Made by a program: the position numbers and the translations under genes
In this document: positions 1 through 8,260 of the stretch, piece after piece
Layout of the letters: each line of letters opens with the position of its first letter
Position numbering within the stretch: position 1 is the stretch's first letter
Assembly (NCBI GenBank): GCA_913061125.1
Contig: CAJXUB010000004.1
Coordinates: 1 to 64,000, forward strand
DNA from: an uncultured Flavobacteriaceae bacterium
GTDB taxonomy: Bacteria; Bacteroidota; Bacteroidia; Flavobacteriales; Flavobacteriaceae
Length of the DNA stretch: 64,000 nucleotides
Direction of reading: 5' to 3'
Notes under the pieces: generated by a model
Database searches by the model: none
The model's input: only the letters and a program-made list of their open reading frames with translations
Told to the model about the DNA's origin: nothing

Positions 1-267
1 TCTGAATTACAGTAGGATTGGCCACGGCACACAAGGTGTGCAAGCTTTATGTCTCTTGAAAGCCCTGGTATGCGGCGTTCAGTTTTGAGGCATCGTAAAA
101 GTAGACCTAGAAACTCTAATGCTTTGGTAGGGTTTTGAAATTTTTGAAGCTAAGGGATAAATGGATTGTTTTTGGTCAGTTTATCCTCGAAAATTAAATG
201 AAAACTAAGCGTGTAGAAAGCTTTTTTATGGCTTGTTTGGACCCGAGTTCGATTCTCGGCGACTCCA
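1..267 (+). ncRNA. ssrA: tmRNA (transfer-messenger RNA), 3' portion; 5' end lies outside the window
   Basis: 3' end reads ACTAAGCGTGTAGAAAGC...GGCTTGTTTGGACCCGAGTTCGATTCTCGGCGACTCCA. It has a T-arm CCGAG-TTCGATT-CTCGG, a 7-nt acceptor strand CGACTCC plus discriminator A, and the 'CTAAGC(A/G)TGTAG' block typical of tmRNA upstream of the T-arm. No tRNA D/anticodon arms precede it. Confidence 0.85.
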
Positions 268-285
268 CGGCATTATTCCCTAAAA
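263..285 (+). repeat. 23-bp direct repeat, left copy (putative att site at ssrA 3' end)
   Basis: CTCCACGGCATTATTCCCTAAAA, identical to 2135-2157. Confidence 0.8.
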
Positions 286-313
286 TAAAATTTATTTTAG
301 GGAATATTTTTTT
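274..313 (+). terminator. Rho-independent terminator of ssrA
   Basis: Near-perfect inverted repeat TATTCCCTAAAATAAA-a-TTTATTTTAGGGAATA followed by TTTTTTT. Confidence 0.8.
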
Positions 314-440
314 GATCAATCTCAAATCAGTGGTTTAAATAAACCCAACCAGTATTTATATCATTATTACTGTTATTTAAAATAAGTTTATAAAAATATG
401 TTCGATATTTGAATAGAGAACTCTACTAAAGCAATAAAAC

Positions 441-464
441 GGTTACACTATTAATAGTGTAACC
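441..464. terminator. Perfect 24-bp palindrome, probable (bidirectional) terminator for the 496-1035 gene
   Basis: GGTTACACTATTAATAGTGTAACC flanked by A/T-rich tracts, downstream of the minus-strand gene stop. Confidence 0.55.
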
Positions 465-495
465 ATTTTTGATTTTATTCCTAGAAAATTTATCG

Positions 496-1035
496 CTACA
501 TTAATTTACCTAAGAATACCTGTGCTCTGGAATTAAAAGGATTTCCACTAGCTCTTCTATTTGATGCGATTTGTCCGGTATGCCAAATAGCATCTGATAA
601 GGGACCGTTAATAGCATTCCAAAATGGAAAAGACATACTATGACCACCGAAATTAATTTTTACAGAAATTTCAGAGATTTTAACCTCTTTTATTAGCATA
701 TCAGACATTTTTTTAAGATTTAACAATGTCTTAGTTCTATATTCACTAAAGGACATTTCATATTTAGTTTCTGTAGGATACTCTTTATTATGAAATGCAT
801 AAATGATCATTTCTGTTAAGCCATAAATATGCTCCAAAACATCTAAAGAAGATCGACTATCATCACTAGGCTTGTATGAGAGGTCAATATCTCTTAGGCC
901 GTCAGTGGCCCAATAATATCTGAACCCTAACCCTTCAATTAATCGGGTGATTACTGTTTCAGTGGTAAAATTATCAGCATAGGGGCCTAACTCAGAAAAA
1001 GGTAATGATTCATTGGTTTTTTCAGAATCTTTCAT
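496..1035 (-). CDS. DinB-like family protein
   Basis: 179-aa ORF; four-helix-type sequence with 'SSLDVLEHIYGLTEMII' and 'DAIWHTGQIASNRRASGNP', the C-terminal H..Q motif of DinB/YfiT-like proteins. Confidence 0.55.
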   Translation of the reverse strand: MKDSEKTNESLPFSELGPYADNFTTETVITRLIEGLGFRYYWATDGLRDIDLSYKPSDDSRSSLDVLEHIYGLTEMIIYAFHNKEYPTETKYEMSFSEYRTKTLLNLKKMSDMLIKEVKISEISVKINFGGHSMSFPFWNAINGPLSDAIWHTGQIASNRRASGNPFNSRAQVFLGKLM

Positions 1036-1171
1036 AATATATTATTTAATTGTTTATAGTTTTAGTTATCAAAATAGACAGCTTATTAAATAATAAATAT
1101 AATTGCTATACTTGAACTTGCAAAATACAATTAATAATTTTATGTTTGATGTAAATCAATATATCAAAATC

Positions 1172-1633
1172 ATGAAAAACATTTATTTAGCTTTAGTAAG
1201 TATTTTATTATTTGCGTCTTGTGGGCAAGAGCCAGCCAGTGAAATAGAAAATAAAATCAAAGTAGGATCTTTAGGATTTCATGTATCATTTGTAGTGCCT
1301 AACGATGCCACAGAAAGAATGGATCAGTTTATTGAGACACATGAACAGTTTATGCGCGAGACTCATCACTTATCTGGTGATCAAGAACCCATTGTTTTAT
1401 CTTATTCTGTATTTAAGTCCCCAGAATTGAATAATCCTTTCGATCCCAACAGTGGTGAAACAGGAAACACACTTTATGGTTTAACAGAAATTTATAATGG
1501 CCCTGAAGGTGTTCAGGCTCATATGACTTTAGGTCAGCAACGTGAAGCCATGTTTGCTGAATTAGTAGACTTAACAAACACATATAGTGTTGCAGGAATT
1601 CTCGGAGCACCTGTAATCGCGGCAATGGAATAA
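1172..1633 (+). CDS. Putative lipoprotein, possibly antibiotic-biosynthesis-monooxygenase-like fold
   Basis: ORF 1103-1633; the internal Met at about 1172 starts a lipoprotein signal peptide MKNIYLALVSILLFASCG. The C-terminal half 'LTEIYNGPEGVQAHMTLGQQ' resembles dimeric alpha/beta-barrel (ABM) proteins; fold assignment is weak. Confidence 0.5.
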   Translation: MKNIYLALVSILLFASCGQEPASEIENKIKVGSLGFHVSFVVPNDATERMDQFIETHEQFMRETHHLSGDQEPIVLSYSVFKSPELNNPFDPNSGETGNTLYGLTEIYNGPEGVQAHMTLGQQREAMFAELVDLTNTYSVAGILGAPVIAAME

Positions 1634-1691
1634 TTAAAACTTATTTTAATTTATCAAATGATATAGCTGTGCTGCAACTTTAAATATTAGT

Positions 1692-1720
1692 AGTTGTAGA
1701 TCGCATCTACAAGCTGTTTT
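1692..1720 (+). terminator. Probable terminator after 1172-1633 gene
   Basis: TTGTAGA-tcgca-TCTACAA stem followed by gcTGTTTTT. Confidence 0.5.
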
Positions 1721-1733
1721 TAACTTTAAATAA

Positions 1734-2000
1734 AAAATTAATTTAGTAATTAAAGGGAAATGCACGTCAAGTTATGACGCGGTATATAAAGACTTTATTG
1801 AATTGTCAGAAACAAGAGCACAATGTTGTGATGAATCTAAGACAACAATTAGTAAAATAGACAACAATAATTTTGTTGTTCTATTATTTAATGTTGACAT
1901 GAGTAAATTGAAAGAAATATTATCTACTCCTGAAAGAGCTGAAGTAATAAAACTTAATGGAATCTCAAATGAAATGTTTCAATTTTCGTCTTTGGGATAG
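1734..2000 (+). pseudogene. 5'-truncated or remnant small ORF
   Basis: Open frame from 1734 (after an in-frame TAA at 1731) with no in-frame ATG before the TTG at 1803. The translation VIKGKCTSSYDAVYKDFIELSETRAQCCDESKTTISKIDNNNFVVLLFNVDMSKLKEILSTPERAEVIKLNG looks protein-like and continues upstream of the called start. Confidence 0.4.
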
Positions 2001-2134
2001 GGGCGTAAATAAATATGTTTAGATATTTGGAACCCCCACTTTTTATTCCCAAGAATAATTTTTTATAATTGGGAATAATATTTTCTAAAAACAGCTAAAT
2101 CAGACCTAAAAAAGTTCGACTTTACTCCTTTCTC

Positions 2135-2157
2135 CTCCACGGCATTATTCCCTAAAA
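2135..2157 (+). repeat. 23-bp direct repeat, right copy (putative att site)
   Basis: CTCCACGGCATTATTCCCTAAAA, identical to 263-285; overlaps the stop codon of the HDAC-family gene. Confidence 0.8.
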
Positions 2158-3054
2158 AAATAACTCTTGAGCCAATTCAAAAGTATTGGAATGCGCATTA
2201 ATGATGTCCTTTAAATGAATGGAATACCCCCCTCCCATACTCACTTGAACAGGAATATTGTTGTTTTTACACAATTCCAAAACAAAAAAATCTCGTGCTT
2301 TACACCCTTCCATGGTCAGTCCCAACCGGCCTAGTTTGTCGTTTTTTAAAACATCAACCCCTGCCAAATAAAATATAAAATCAGGTTTAAATGAATCTAC
2401 CAACTTTGGGATGTACTGCGCTAATGCATCCAAATACACCTCATCGGTAGTATCATCTTCCAGAGGCAGGTCAAAATCGCTGTTTTGTTTTTTAAAGGGG
2501 TAATTTTTTTTACCGTGATAAGATACGGTAAAGACCGAATTTTGATGTTCAAAAATGGATGCGGTGCCATCACCTTGATGCACATCCAAATCGACAATCA
2601 TGACTTTTTTTGCTAAGTTATTGTCTATCAAATAATTGGCTGCAATGGCCTGATCGTTGAGCATACAAAATGCGCCTGGTCGATCTCGAAATGCGTGATG
2701 CGTCCCACCTGCAATATTCATCGAAATGCCATACTGTTGGGCAAAATGGGTGTTTTCTATGGTCCCTTGAGCGATGACTCGCTCTCGATGGACCAAGGCC
2801 TCGGATAACGGAAAACCAATCTGTCGGCAGTTTAGTTTATCTAATGACAAATGAATTAAATTATCATAATATTTCTCGCAGTGAGTGGATAGCAAATGGG
2901 ATTTTTCAATAGGTGAAGGCGAAAAAAAATTGTTTTGATTGCAGATATTTTTCCTCAGCAATTGTTCTGGCAACAACTCGTATTTTTCCATAGGAAATCT
3001 GTGCCCAATTTTAAGCTGATGTTTATAGATGGGATCAAAGGCAATTTTCAACAT
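2152..3054 (-). CDS. Histone deacetylase family protein (AcuC/HDAC-like)
   Basis: 'NIAGGTHHAFRDRPGAFCMLNDQAIAANYL', 'VMIVDLDVHQGDGTASIF' and 'SMGGGYS' are HDAC-superfamily metal/active-site motifs. Confidence 0.93.
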   Translation of the reverse strand: MLKIAFDPIYKHQLKIGHRFPMEKYELLPEQLLRKNICNQNNFFSPSPIEKSHLLSTHCEKYYDNLIHLSLDKLNCRQIGFPLSEALVHRERVIAQGTIENTHFAQQYGISMNIAGGTHHAFRDRPGAFCMLNDQAIAANYLIDNNLAKKVMIVDLDVHQGDGTASIFEHQNSVFTVSYHGKKNYPFKKQNSDFDLPLEDDTTDEVYLDALAQYIPKLVDSFKPDFIFYLAGVDVLKNDKLGRLGLTMEGCKARDFFVLELCKNNNIPVQVSMGGGYSIHLKDIINAHSNTFELAQELFF

Positions 3055-3136
3055 TTAACATTCATTTATAACGAGCTATAAATTTAGAGCATTTAAAAGT
3101 TATATAATTGTAAAACAGACACTTTAAAATTTTTTT

Positions 3137-3721
3137 ATGAAAATATTAGTCATCATTGGCGGTATTCTACTGGCTGGATTTGTAGGTATTCAATTATTTG
3201 CTCTAAAGAGCCAACACAATATTGAAACGTACCCCTACAAGGTAGTTGAAGAATGTGATTCATTTGAAATTCGGCGCTACGAGGCGCGTTTGTTCAGTGC
3301 CGTAAAGGTTTCTTCTGGCGATTATAAATCGGCATCCGGTTTAGGGTTTTCTATTTTGGCAGGTTATATTTTTGGTGGAAATGATAGAAATGAAAACATT
3401 GCCATGACCTCCCCTGTTGCCATGACCATAGAAGATTCCATGACCATGCGATTTATGGTGCCTAAAAAATGGAATAAAGAGCAATTACCAAAACCAAATC
3501 AAACGACTATTTCTTTTGTTGAAGAACCTGAAAAATTGGTCGCCGCCCTACAATTTAAGGGCTGGGCCAATGATAAAAAAATATCAAAATTCAAAAAACA
3601 GTTAAAAACTGCTTTGGATGCTCAAGGCATTGCGCATTCCAACAAATTTGAACTGTTCGGTTACAACGCGCCTTATGAGGTCCTTAATAGACGAAATGAA
3701 ATTATTGTTGAGCTGTATTAA
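3137..3721 (+). CDS. SOUL family heme-binding protein
   Basis: 'YKVVEECDSFEIRRYEARLFSAVKV', 'IAMTSPVAMTIED...MRFMVPKKW' and 'LFGYNAPYEVLNRRNEIIVEL' are characteristic SOUL signatures. Confidence 0.92.
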   Translation: MKILVIIGGILLAGFVGIQLFALKSQHNIETYPYKVVEECDSFEIRRYEARLFSAVKVSSGDYKSASGLGFSILAGYIFGGNDRNENIAMTSPVAMTIEDSMTMRFMVPKKWNKEQLPKPNQTTISFVEEPEKLVAALQFKGWANDKKISKFKKQLKTALDAQGIAHSNKFELFGYNAPYEVLNRRNEIIVELY

Positions 3722-3766
3722 GGAAAAGCTTACGTTTTTTTACGCCAAAAATTTAAACATCGTTCA

Positions 3767-6700
3767 TCAAAGTTTTATAAAGCGTTTGGTAACAGAGCCG
3801 TTTAGGTCCACAACAGAAATTAGATACACCCCACCGCTAAGCCCACTAACATCTATTTGATTGGTTCCAAAAGCAGCCAAAACACGTTGCCCGATTATGG
3901 TACTAATTTCAATGTACTTCCCGAACATATCACCCGAAATAAACAACATGTTAGTAACAGGATTCGGATAAACTACAAGATCTGTGGCAGGGTCTGTTGG
4001 TGTCGGTGGCGGGGGTTGATTGGTATTTATGGCATTTGGACTTCCATTGGTATTGACACAATCCCAATGTTCAGCCAATGTATTATCGAGATCGGGTGCT
4101 ATTAATTCTATGGAATTTCCTGTTTCGAAAGCACAAGTTGGCCAAGGGGCTTCGTTGGTATAGTGAACCTCATCGACCAAGTTGTCAAACCTGTTGTATA
4201 GTCGTACTGAATCATTTGAACCAAATCCGAATCCTAATTCGCCCATAAATGGAATTCCTGGAAAGGCACTACTAAATCGAATTTGATCTTTAACCAATAC
4301 TAAATAAGCATTGGCTTCTATTTGAGTCCCTTCTGGAATCACAAAGGTATTATTGCCGTTGGAATCTCTTACCCGCCAATTGGACACATCTATAGCGGCA
4401 GACGTGGTGTTGTATAACTCGATCCAATCACCAGGATCAAAGGCATCGGAACTGCTGTAGTTGATTTCATTGATAATCACTTGAGATTTTACCGTTATTG
4501 GAGCGCTATCTCGGTACATGCAGATCTCAAGAGCGTCTTTAACAACGATATTATACGTTCCAACAGCTAGATTGGAAAAAACATTATCGGACTCAAAATT
4601 TTGACCCCCATCAATGCTGTACATGTACGGCCCTTGACCAGAAGTTGGTATAACCGTAATTGTTCCATCTGCAGACACAACCGATGATACTTGAGTAGTT
4701 ATGATATCGGCTGTGGTGAACGTACAGGCGTCAACAAAAACAGTTTCGACATAGGTGCATCCAGTTACACCCTGAATGTATATTTGATAAGTTCCTGGAG
4801 ATAAATTATCAAATGTGTTGGTCTCTACTAGGGTTTGACCGCCGTCAATGCTGTATTGAAATGGACTTAATCCTGATGCTGTGTAAATGGCGATGCTGGC
4901 ATCATTAGCCGTGGAAGAGCTGGCGTTAGTTACATCAATGTTGGCAGTAATTTCACATCCTGTCCCGTCTGGGCAAAATACATTTTGTGTTTTACTGTCA
5001 AATTCCCCATTATTAAAAACCAGATTATTCCCTGAGGAATCGTTAACTAAAATGCTTCCTTCCCCAAATCCACAACAAATCCCATCGCCGTAAGAATCGT
5101 AAACATATAACGTAAAACAAGAGCTATAATCCACACAAATATCCTGAGTATAAACATCAGTTCCAAAATCCAAAGCACCGTCAGCCACGATGGTATTGGT
5201 GCCCTCATCCATGAGCTTCCAAGAGGTTTCTTGAGGGTAGTTATCGGCATTGATAATGAGTGTAATGATATCATAGTCCGAGTCCAAATCAGACGTAATG
5301 GAAGCTGAATTATTTGATAAATTCTGGTCTGGCTGGGCATTAACGGCCGTTACGTTTAGAACGATGTTATTATTTGGCAATAAGTTATCTGACACGGCGA
5401 CGGTAATGATTTCTTGGTTTTGAAAAGGAATATTAACATCAACAGAAATATTATCTACAATTGCTCCATTGGCTACTACTTCTATAGAAACTTCGTTCAG
5501 GGTTAGTTGACCTTTGTTGGTTAGTTCTGTTGTTAATTCCAACTCGTCATTGCAAACCGCATTGACTTCTAAAATATCAATAGCACCGTCCAACTCGTAT
5601 AATTTTGTAACAGTTTCCGTTAAAGTATTATTGTTATCATATTCGTCTTGTGGATGACTCAGGTTGACGGCAATGGTATAATCGCCAGTAGTTGACATGT
5701 CTATAGGCAAAGTGAATTGGAATTCACCTTCACTGAACGGTTCGATATTTTCGGTAATCAAAACCGTTTGAATCGAAATATCATTAACGAGTAATTCCAG
5801 TTCAAAATTGGTCATATCATTTAGCCCATAGTTGGCAATTGTGGCGCTAACCAATTCGTTGGTTCCCAAACTGGATGAAGATTCTGGTTGGGTTATGGCC
5901 TTTACGCCCAAGTCATAATCTCCCTTTATTTCTGCCCAAAAGGAAACCCACGGTCGAGCCTGTTTAATAGCCAATTGGTCTTCAGCAGTCACTTTATATT
6001 CGATATCCATTCCAAATCCTTCTGCACCTTCAACATCATAAAGAAGGGCAAATTCGTTGTGGATGACCGATAGAAAATCGCGCATCTGATCCAAATATTC
6101 TTGATCCATCACCAATTCACCTGGATTAACCAAATTGGATAATCTCAAAACCAAATAACCGCCGCCTTGATCTGGGTTTTCATACAACAAGATTTCCTCT
6201 GGAACAGAATTCGGATCTGGATTGGTAATTAGAGATTCTCCGACTTGGGTATTTAGATAAAATGTGCCTTGGGTTTCGTAAATGGGATCAATGCTAATAC
6301 CCACACCGTTGGATTTTTCGTTTTGAAAATTGGGGTGGCACAACACGCCCATAGCCGCTACAAAATGATCAATTCGGTAAAAATCTCGCTCTTCGTATGC
6401 TCTAAAATTCCACATACTGGCGTACACTTGCTTGATGGATTTTGAAATATGACCTTCTTCAGGGTATTGTGTTTTTGAGGTGTATAATCCTGCACCGCTA
6501 AATCCTGGTAAATCTTCATTATTTGTGCTGGAACGGCACCTAACATTAGTGCCTTCGGGAAAGGCATCGTGCATGGCTTGTAGGTCGTCCATAATCCACT
6601 GTGGCATTGGGGCGTTTCTAATATCTCGTCTAAAGTCTTTAAGCCGTTCCGTTCTAAAATTGATATCATTCCGAAAGGTGGGATTGTCAATCATGACCTG

Positions 6701-8146
6701 AGCTTCTTCATAGAAATTATTATATTTCATAAACTCGTCGTAATAATAAAATGGGATTCCAAATCCGTCTGGTATGGTTCCCTCTGGAAACTCAAACGTT
6801 CGCATGGTGGCCACATTGGAGCACTTGGCTCCAAAGGCATCGGACATGCTAAAATTGATGTCATCCAAAGGCATAATCTCTGTAATGCTTAAATTTCGTA
6901 TTGGAATTTGTGGCTCTGTGGGGCGTAAATCCTCGTACCAGGCATTAACTTCTTCTAAAGTGGCTTCTCTTATTTCGTAACGATCGGCCTCTACTTTATA
7001 ATAAATATAGCCATTGAGTAGGCCGGCTATTGCAGGGTTATCTAAAGGATTTGCAATATAAGCGTTTGGGACATTATCTTGTATTGCCCTGAGATTTACG
7101 TGCGATAGAGGGGTTTGAATGACCGAGGTAATTATTCCACCAACTCGAGGTAACGAATTGGGCAAAGCGTCGTACAAAACGATATCTCGACTTCCGGGGG
7201 TTTCATTGAGGTCTTGCATGTGTTTAAAAAAACCAAAACCCTCTGCTTCATGAAATGGAATGTAGTTGACTTCAGCAAAAACATCCGTTTCTAAAACGAC
7301 GTCAAATCTGGAGTCTTCAAATTCATCGGCGTAGTTATTGATGTGGTTGTCTTCATCGGCCTGACCGATGAAGTGATTCATATTGTTTTGAAGAAAGGGC
7401 ATACTAGCAACTAAAAGCTCATAGGTTCGTTGTGTGGCTTCAAAATCATAAGCATCTCCAAAAGAGAAATTAAAGGAATAGGTTCCGATGGTTCCATTGG
7501 GAAGGATTTCGTTGGGGTTGAAAACAATCTCCCCAGAGCTGTCGTCTCCAGTAACCGACGCCCCTATTCCACCCCAAAAACTGGCGTGAATAACATAGGT
7601 ATTACTATTGATAAAATAGACCTTTGGTTGTGGTGTATCACGGTCTAAAATTCCGAACTTAACATACAATTGATCGTCTAAAAAAGGAGCCCATCCTACA
7701 TTGTTTATTGTAGCCAAATTCATGAAAGTATCCGCATCAGGAATTGAAGTTGTACCATCTACAAAATCAATAGACTCTGCAAAATTGAAAGGCGCATCAG
7801 TGGGCATGTTATTAAACTCCGTGAGGTCGTCAATACCATCGCCATCATAATCTTCTGGAGCCGAAATGTCGTGGGCGGTTATGCTGTATTGTTCCAAAGG
7901 ATACGCTCCCGCAGGTTCAGTAATTATCATGGTGCCATCTACTCCCATTGTCATAGAAACAGCCCAATTGAAAGTTGGACTGTGTTGTGCATGCAAAATA
8001 TAATATTTATCAGATTGACCTTGTATGGAAAGTTGCACTTGACCCAAGCCATTTACGGAATAATTGTCTATCGGTACCGGCTGAGCAGTGCTGAGATTAT
8101 GAAGTGAAATAAAAAAAATAAGGGACAGGTAAATCCTATATATCAT
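3767..8146 (-). CDS. Secreted multidomain protein: PEP/pyruvate-binding (PPDK N-terminal, ATP-grasp) domain, CARDB-like and SprB-like repeats, lamin-tail domain, T9SS type A sorting domain
   Basis: Signal peptide MIYRIYLSLIFFISLHNLSTAQ; 'VGGIITSVIQTPLSHVNLRAIQDNVPNAYIANP' (phosphohistidine-swivel-like); 'DAFGAKCSNVATMR...VRCRSSTNNEDLPGFSGAGLYTSKTQ...VYASMWNFRAYEERDFYRID...AIKQARPWV' (PPDK_N ATP-grasp); 'PFQYSIDGGQT...FDNLSPGTYQIYIQGVTGC' (SprB-like); 'VIINEINYSSSDAFDPGDWIELYNTTSAAIDVSNW' (lamin-tail); C-term 'VVYPNPVTNMLFISG...GGVYLISVVDLNGSVTKRFIKL' (T9SS type A). Confidence 0.92.
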   Translation of the reverse strand: MIYRIYLSLIFFISLHNLSTAQPVPIDNYSVNGLGQVQLSIQGQSDKYYILHAQHSPTFNWAVSMTMGVDGTMIITEPAGAYPLEQYSITAHDISAPEDYDGDGIDDLTEFNNMPTDAPFNFAESIDFVDGTTSIPDADTFMNLATINNVGWAPFLDDQLYVKFGILDRDTPQPKVYFINSNTYVIHASFWGGIGASVTGDDSSGEIVFNPNEILPNGTIGTYSFNFSFGDAYDFEATQRTYELLVASMPFLQNNMNHFIGQADEDNHINNYADEFEDSRFDVVLETDVFAEVNYIPFHEAEGFGFFKHMQDLNETPGSRDIVLYDALPNSLPRVGGIITSVIQTPLSHVNLRAIQDNVPNAYIANPLDNPAIAGLLNGYIYYKVEADRYEIREATLEEVNAWYEDLRPTEPQIPIRNLSITEIMPLDDINFSMSDAFGAKCSNVATMRTFEFPEGTIPDGFGIPFYYYDEFMKYNNFYEEAQVMIDNPTFRNDINFRTERLKDFRRDIRNAPMPQWIMDDLQAMHDAFPEGTNVRCRSSTNNEDLPGFSGAGLYTSKTQYPEEGHISKSIKQVYASMWNFRAYEERDFYRIDHFVAAMGVLCHPNFQNEKSNGVGISIDPIYETQGTFYLNTQVGESLITNPDPNSVPEEILLYENPDQGGGYLVLRLSNLVNPGELVMDQEYLDQMRDFLSVIHNEFALLYDVEGAEGFGMDIEYKVTAEDQLAIKQARPWVSFWAEIKGDYDLGVKAITQPESSSSLGTNELVSATIANYGLNDMTNFELELLVNDISIQTVLITENIEPFSEGEFQFTLPIDMSTTGDYTIAVNLSHPQDEYDNNNTLTETVTKLYELDGAIDILEVNAVCNDELELTTELTNKGQLTLNEVSIEVVANGAIVDNISVDVNIPFQNQEIITVAVSDNLLPNNNIVLNVTAVNAQPDQNLSNNSASITSDLDSDYDIITLIINADNYPQETSWKLMDEGTNTIVADGALDFGTDVYTQDICVDYSSCFTLYVYDSYGDGICCGFGEGSILVNDSSGNNLVFNNGEFDSKTQNVFCPDGTGCEITANIDVTNASSSTANDASIAIYTASGLSPFQYSIDGGQTLVETNTFDNLSPGTYQIYIQGVTGCTYVETVFVDACTFTTADIITTQVSSVVSADGTITVIPTSGQGPYMYSIDGGQNFESDNVFSNLAVGTYNIVVKDALEICMYRDSAPITVKSQVIINEINYSSSDAFDPGDWIELYNTTSAAIDVSNWRVRDSNGNNTFVIPEGTQIEANAYLVLVKDQIRFSSAFPGIPFMGELGFGFGSNDSVRLYNRFDNLVDEVHYTNEAPWPTCAFETGNSIELIAPDLDNTLAEHWDCVNTNGSPNAINTNQPPPPTPTDPATDLVVYPNPVTNMLFISGDMFGKYIEISTIIGQRVLAAFGTNQIDVSGLSGGVYLISVVDLNGSVTKRFIKL

Positions 8147-8260
8147 TGTAAACTACAAGTTAAATAAATTGCTAAACCACTAATATACAAATGTTTAACG
8201 TCTTGGTTACAAAAAATTAAGCTAAAATTAACATCATCGGATTCTGTGGAATCTATCCGA

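Noticed and set aside
240-270. tRNA-like 3' end suggesting a tRNA gene
   Set aside because: No D or anticodon arms upstream; the preceding CTAAGCGTGTAG block and length fit tmRNA instead.
496-2000. Defence island at ssrA
   Set aside because: Cargo genes (DinB-like, lipoprotein, fragment) show no nuclease, helicase, TIR or toxin-antitoxin signatures.
2152-3054. Eukaryote-derived histone deacetylase
   Set aside because: HDAC-superfamily (AcuC/acetylpolyamine amidohydrolase-like) proteins are common in bacteria; no evidence of recent transfer.
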